Shown one piece after another: positions 60,526-64,000 of a stretch of DNA of 64,000 nucleotides. The first letter of the stretch is position 1; each line of letters starts with the position of its first letter. Position numbers and translations under genes: made by a program. A model generated the notes under the pieces. That model was not told where the DNA came from. It saw only the letters and a program-made list of their open reading frames with translations, and made no database searches. Origin of the DNA: Bacillus sp. UNC438CL73TsuS30. GTDB lineage: Bacteria; Bacillota; Bacilli; Bacillales; Cytobacillaceae. The stretch lies in assembly GCF_000482325.1 (NCBI RefSeq), contig NZ_KI535297.1:124001-188000 (forward strand), given 5' to 3'.

Positions 60526-60780
60526 ATGGGGACAACTAATATTATTAAGCTTGAGGATGGAAAAAAAGGCGATATTATTAAAATAACTTCGATTCAACTG
60601 GAAGGTGTAATGAGAAGAAGATTATTAGATTTAGGCTTTGTAAAAGATGCATTAGTTGAGGTAGTTCGGAAAAGCCCGTTGGGAGACCCTATCGCTTTTC
60701 GTGTAAGTCAAACAACCATTGCATTAAGAAAAGAGGAGAGTTCAAAAATTGAAGGGGAGCTGGTGAAAGATGGGGAATGA
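60526..60780 (+). CDS. feoA: Ferrous iron transport protein FeoA
   Basis: An 84-residue SH3-like protein with MRRRLLDLGFVKDALVEVV and DPIAFRVSQTTIALRKEES, the standard FeoA pattern. GAGGAGTG precedes the ATG. It overlaps the next gene by 11 bases. It supports ferrous-iron import by FeoB. No clear Fur box was found in the 134 bp upstream, although Fur or anaerobic control is usual for the family. Confidence 0.93.
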   Translation: MGTTNIIKLEDGKKGDIIKITSIQLEGVMRRRLLDLGFVKDALVEVVRKSPLGDPIAFRVSQTTIALRKEESSKIEGELVKDGE

Positions 60781-61489
60781 ATATCGGATTGCTTTAGCGG
60801 GAAATCCCAATACAGGTAAAAGTACATTGTTTAACGCTTTAACTGGTTTGAAGCAGCATACGGGTAATTGGGCTGGAAAAACGGTTTCACTTGCAAAGGG
60901 GAGCATTGCATTTAAAGATACTCGATTTCAATTGATCGATCTCCCAGGTACCTATTCCCTTTTTTCAAATTCCAAGGATGAAGAGGTGGCACGAAACTTC
61001 ATTGTATTTGAAAAACCAGATGTAACAATCGTTGTCCTTGATGCCACATCCTTGGAACGGAATTTTAATCTTGCCCTGCAGGTTTTGGAAATGACAAAAA
61101 ATGTAGTCATTTGTATAAATTTAATCGATGTTGCAGAAGAACAAGGAATAAACATTAACGAGCATCTGCTTACAAATCGGCTTGGGGTTCCAGTACTCAA
61201 AATTTCTGCAAGAAATAAAAAAGGGTTTCCCATGCTTCTTGATACCATTCATCGTATTGTTACTGGGGAAATAGTTTGCCATCCTATTCCAGTGAAATAT
61301 CCGCAGGAGATCGAAGAAAAAATTGAAAAAATCGAACCGAAAGTACGTGAGATTGTCGGTGACCATATATCCTCCCGCTGGGTTTCCCTCCGTTTATTGG
61401 ATGGTGATGAGTCTTTACTAGGTGAAATTAATCATTACCTAAGACTTAAAGGGGGAGACGTAAATGAATATCGAACAGCTATACAATGA
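60770..61489 (+). CDS. feoB1: FeoB GTPase domain encoded as a separate protein
   Basis: A 239-residue protein containing only the N-terminal G domain and GDI-like helical domain of FeoB. G1 is GNPNTGKST (11-19), G3 DLPGTYS, G4 NLID. It ends at the residue where FeoB's membrane domain would begin. Its start overlaps feoA and its end overlaps the membrane-domain gene by 26 bases in another frame. FeoB is normally one chain of 650-700 residues, so this is a split form. Confidence 0.88.
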   Translation: MGNEYRIALAGNPNTGKSTLFNALTGLKQHTGNWAGKTVSLAKGSIAFKDTRFQLIDLPGTYSLFSNSKDEEVARNFIVFEKPDVTIVVLDATSLERNFNLALQVLEMTKNVVICINLIDVAEEQGININEHLLTNRLGVPVLKISARNKKGFPMLLDTIHRIVTGEIVCHPIPVKYPQEIEEKIEKIEPKVREIVGDHISSRWVSLRLLDGDESLLGEINHYLRLKGGDVNEYRTAIQ

Positions 61490-62840
61490 AGCTCAAAAGA
61501 TGTCGACAGCGAAGTTAAGAGATGAGGTTGTACAACATTTGTACGACCGAAGTCATCAACTTTGCAAGGTGGGTGTCTCCTATACAAAATCGAAAAGGGA
61601 TACTCGGACTGAAAAACTAGATGCGATTTTCACTTCTCCCATTTTCGGCTTTCCAATTATGTTAATCATGTTGGGAACGGTCTTCTATATTACCATTGCT
61701 GGAGCAAATATTCCATCTTCCTTAATTGCTGACTTTTTTGGATGGTTAGAGCAGTATATCACAGCTGTTTTTACTTTTTTACACGCACCGAATTGGCTTC
61801 ATGGGATGTTAGTCCTTGGCTTATATCGTGGAACAACCTGGGTGATTGCGGTAATGTTGCCGCCAATGGCCATCTTTTTTCCGACATTTGCTCTTTTAGA
61901 AAACTACGGATATCTTCCCCGGGTTGCTTTTAATATGGACCGTTTGTTTAAAAAGGTCGGCGCGCATGGGAAGCAGTCACTAACAATGGCAATGGGGTTT
62001 GGCTGTAATGCAGCTGCTGTTATTTCGACTAGAATTATAGAATCACCTCGTGAACGGATGCTGGCGATTCTGACCAATAATTTTGTCCCTTGTAATGGAC
62101 GTTGGGGTACCCTGATTGTGTTTGCTTCGTTATTTATGGCTGCGGGATTTACCGGTGGAATGAAATTATTTGTTTCGACTGCGACTCTCGTCGGGATCGT
62201 CTTATTTGGAATCCTTGTTACCTTCTTTGTTTCATGGATTCTTTCCAAAACAGCCCTTAAAGGGGTCCCGACCCATTACACGTTAGAACTGCCGCCTTAC
62301 CGGAAACCAAAAATCCTGGATACGGTCATTCGCTCTTCCTTAACAAAATCCTGGTCCGTCTTAATGCGAGCAGTGAAAGTTGCAGCACCTGCAGCTATTT
62401 TAACCTGGGTGTTTGCAAATCTCTATATTGGTGATACAAGTATTTTAATGTATGCCGTACAGTTTTTGGACCCTTTTGGAAAATTACTTGGCTTAGACGG
62501 ATACATTATGATGGCTTTTATCTTGGGGTTGCCCGCAAATGAAATTGTCCTGCCAATCCTGTTAATGGGATATTTATCAACGGGTTCTTTGACTGAAGTT
62601 GATAGTCTTGTTGATTTAAAAGCCATTCTTATTGAACATGGCTGGACTTGGTTGACTGCATTAAATATGATGTTATTTTCATTGTTGCATTATCCATGTG
62701 GTACAACATTAATCAATATCTATAAGGAAACCAAAAGTAAAAAGTGGACATTTATGGCATTCCTGATTCCAACCGTCATTGCCATTCTAGTCCCGCTTGT
62801 CATTACACAGTCTGTAAAATGGTTTGGCTGGGTTATATAA
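61464..62840 (+). CDS. feoB2: FeoB membrane domain encoded as a separate protein
   Basis: A 458-residue protein with about eight membrane helices. It holds the Gate motifs of FeoB: FGCNAAAVISTRIIESPRER (first Gate) with NNFVPCNGR, and later GLPANEIVLPILLMGY. The conserved cysteines of the channel (FGCNA, VPCNG) are present. Its ATG has a strong AAAGGGGGAG site seven bases upstream, inside the end of the GTPase gene, so translation is coupled and the split appears stable rather than a sequencing error. It imports Fe2+ together with the GTPase partner. Confidence 0.88.
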   Translation: MNIEQLYNEAQKMSTAKLRDEVVQHLYDRSHQLCKVGVSYTKSKRDTRTEKLDAIFTSPIFGFPIMLIMLGTVFYITIAGANIPSSLIADFFGWLEQYITAVFTFLHAPNWLHGMLVLGLYRGTTWVIAVMLPPMAIFFPTFALLENYGYLPRVAFNMDRLFKKVGAHGKQSLTMAMGFGCNAAAVISTRIIESPRERMLAILTNNFVPCNGRWGTLIVFASLFMAAGFTGGMKLFVSTATLVGIVLFGILVTFFVSWILSKTALKGVPTHYTLELPPYRKPKILDTVIRSSLTKSWSVLMRAVKVAAPAAILTWVFANLYIGDTSILMYAVQFLDPFGKLLGLDGYIMMAFILGLPANEIVLPILLMGYLSTGSLTEVDSLVDLKAILIEHGWTWLTALNMMLFSLLHYPCGTTLINIYKETKSKKWTFMAFLIPTVIAILVPLVITQSVKWFGWVI

Positions 62841-62851
62841 TAGGATTTTTA

Positions 62852-62881
62852 GAGAGGGTCCTCAGAAATGAGGACCTCTAT
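62852..62881 (+). terminator. Terminator after the feo operon
   Basis: AGAGGGTCCTCA pairs with TGAGGACCTCT (one bulge) over GAAA. The T tract is short. Confidence 0.7.
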
Positions 62882-63000
62882 TGCTAGAAAATGCAATTTC
62901 ATTCGGTTTAAGATATGTAGTATAATGGGCTTGAAACTAAAAATGATAATTTTACCAAAATTGGTTGGTTAATTCGGCTTTTTTTAAAGGAGTGTTGTTC

Positions 63001-64000
63001 ATGAAATACAACTTCGATGAAGTAGTGAATCGCCGTGGTACATATTCATTAAAATGGGATGGAGGAAAACTGATAAAAGAGATCGGCCTCACATCTAGAT
63101 ATGATGAAGAGACGATTCCTTTGTTTACAGCGGATATGGATCTGCCTGTACCCCAGCCCTTGATTGATGCCTTACATAAAACAGTTGACCATCGAATCTT
63201 TGGTTACTCCGTTTTTCCGGAAGAGTATTTTACGGCTATCCAGCATTGGTTTAAAAAGCGACATGATTGGGATATTCAAAAGGAAGAAATTATCTACAGT
63301 CCTGGAACAGTCCATGCGTTGAACATTGCCGTAAGAGCTTTTACAGATCCAGGTGACGGGATTATCATCCAACGCCCGGTTTACCCCCCATTTACAGCGG
63401 CGATTGAAGCGAATCATCGCGAGGTACAGAATAATGCGCTAAAACCTGAAGCGGACGGATATTATCAGATTGATTTTGAGGATTTTGAAGAGAAAGCAAA
63501 ACAAGAGAAGACGAAGATGTTTATTTTGTGTAACCCGCATAATCCTACAGGAAGAATATTTAACCAGGAAGAATTACAAAGATTAGCCGATATTTGCGAA
63601 AGACATAATGTTCTGATTGTCGCAGATGAGATTCACGGGGACCTCGTTCGGAGTAATCAAACGTTTATTCCCATTGCCAAAGCCGTTGACAATGTGGACC
63701 ATATTATCACTTTTACTGCGATTAACAAAACCTTTAATGTAGCAGGGCTTCATTGTACAAATGTAATTATTTTAAATCCTGAGCTGAGGAAAACCATGAA
63801 TAAGGTAATGGGGATGCATTTGCCGTCACCGTTTACCGTTTCTGCGCTGATCGCTGTTTATACTGAAGGGGAAGATTGGTTAGAACAGCTAAAAGAATAT
63901 ATTGATGGCACGATGGATTGGGTTGTGAGGTTTTTAGCAGAAAAAATGCCGAAAGTAAAGGTGAAAATCCCAGAAGGAACCTATATTATGTGGATGGACT
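63001..64000 (+). CDS. patB: PatB/MalY-type PLP-dependent aminotransferase or cystathionine beta-lyase, 3' end cut
   Basis: The first 333 residues of a fold-type I PLP enzyme. Visible are MKYNFDEVVNRRGTYSLKWD, the substrate-loop region LFTADMDLPVPQPLIDAL, CNPHNPTGRIFNQEEL, VADEIHGDLV and the PLP lysine in FTAINKTFNVAGLH. This is the MalY/PatB group, which cleaves cystathionine or cysteine to pyruvate, ammonia and a thiol. TAAAGGAGTG precedes the ATG. The gene continues beyond the window. It fits the sulfur theme but lies far from the sulfur cluster. Confidence 0.85.
   Translation, partial: MKYNFDEVVNRRGTYSLKWDGGKLIKEIGLTSRYDEETIPLFTADMDLPVPQPLIDALHKTVDHRIFGYSVFPEEYFTAIQHWFKKRHDWDIQKEEIIYSPGTVHALNIAVRAFTDPGDGIIIQRPVYPPFTAAIEANHREVQNNALKPEADGYYQIDFEDFEEKAKQEKTKMFILCNPHNPTGRIFNQEELQRLADICERHNVLIVADEIHGDLVRSNQTFIPIAKAVDNVDHIITFTAINKTFNVAGLHCTNVIILNPELRKTMNKVMGMHLPSPFTVSALIAVYTEGEDWLEQLKEYIDGTMDWVVRFLAEKMPKVKVKIPEGTYIMWMD

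Overview
The window looks like a chromosomal segment of a low-G+C, endospore-forming Bacillaceae bacterium (Bacillus or Neobacillus type). Evidence is the CotF-type coat proteins, an alpha/beta SASP, AGGAGG-type ribosome binding sites, frequent TTG/GTG starts, and several gene blocks whose order matches Bacillus subtilis loci. There is no rRNA, tRNA, CRISPR array, prophage or intact insertion sequence. Function calls rest on recognising protein families by eye; no database search was run.

Layout. 1-2.2 kb: minus-strand yraD/E-adhB-yraF/G-like coat/alcohol dehydrogenase operon, then a DUF3231 gene (2.5-3.5 kb). 4-9.8 kb: unknown genes, a stand-alone CysJ-like FAD/NADPH reductase module, a double-GNAT protein, a CarD-type regulator and a cold-shock gene. 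10.4-14 kb: an L,D-transpeptidase and the yjlC-ndh pair (DUF1641 plus NADH dehydrogenase 2). 17.2-27.3 kb: a LysR-controlled organosulfur cluster corresponding to the B. subtilis ytlI/ytmI region. It holds two flavin monooxygenases, an esterase, a glutaredoxin-like protein, a cystine-type ABC transporter, an N-acetyltransferase, an FbpA-like small protein and an FMN reductase. 29.6-31.7 kb: a ribose operon collapsed by internal deletion (rbsR, rbsK, then an rbsD'-'rbsB fusion scar). 31.9-34.2 kb: a large protein with a C-terminal polyprenyl synthase and an N-terminal domain that may be a second isoprenoid-synthase fold. 34.3-35.2 kb: an sdpR-sdpI type pair. 35.3-36.9 kb: five 21-bp tandem repeats in front of selO. 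39.5-44.4 kb: formate dehydrogenase with a DUF1641 partner, divergent from yrhF-like and fdhD genes, with a terminator-like hairpin in the dehydrogenase leader. 47-50.6 kb: an SMR efflux pair, a methyltransferase, a CWC protein and dbpA. 51-52.7 kb: a fatty-acid desaturase with a duplicated promoter and a damaged desR-like gene; desK is absent. 52.8-58.9 kb: a regulator plus racemase, M20 hydrolase, permease and GNAT, read here as a D-amino-acid (Arg/Lys) to L-amino-acid route through N-succinyl intermediates. 58.9-62.8 kb: a SASP, a DadA-like oxidase, and feoA with feoB split into two coupled genes. The window ends inside a PatB/MalY-type PLP enzyme.

Themes. Many genes concern sulfur, amino-acid and redox metabolism. 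The segment also carries clear genome erosion: the rbs deletion scar, the desR lesion with missing desK, and gene tails of a permease, a VOC protein and an Uma2 protein. The best leads are the fdh leader hairpin, the 21-bp repeats before selO, the two-part isoprenoid enzyme, the duplicated desaturase promoter, the shared promoter motif in the sulfur cluster, and the split FeoB.
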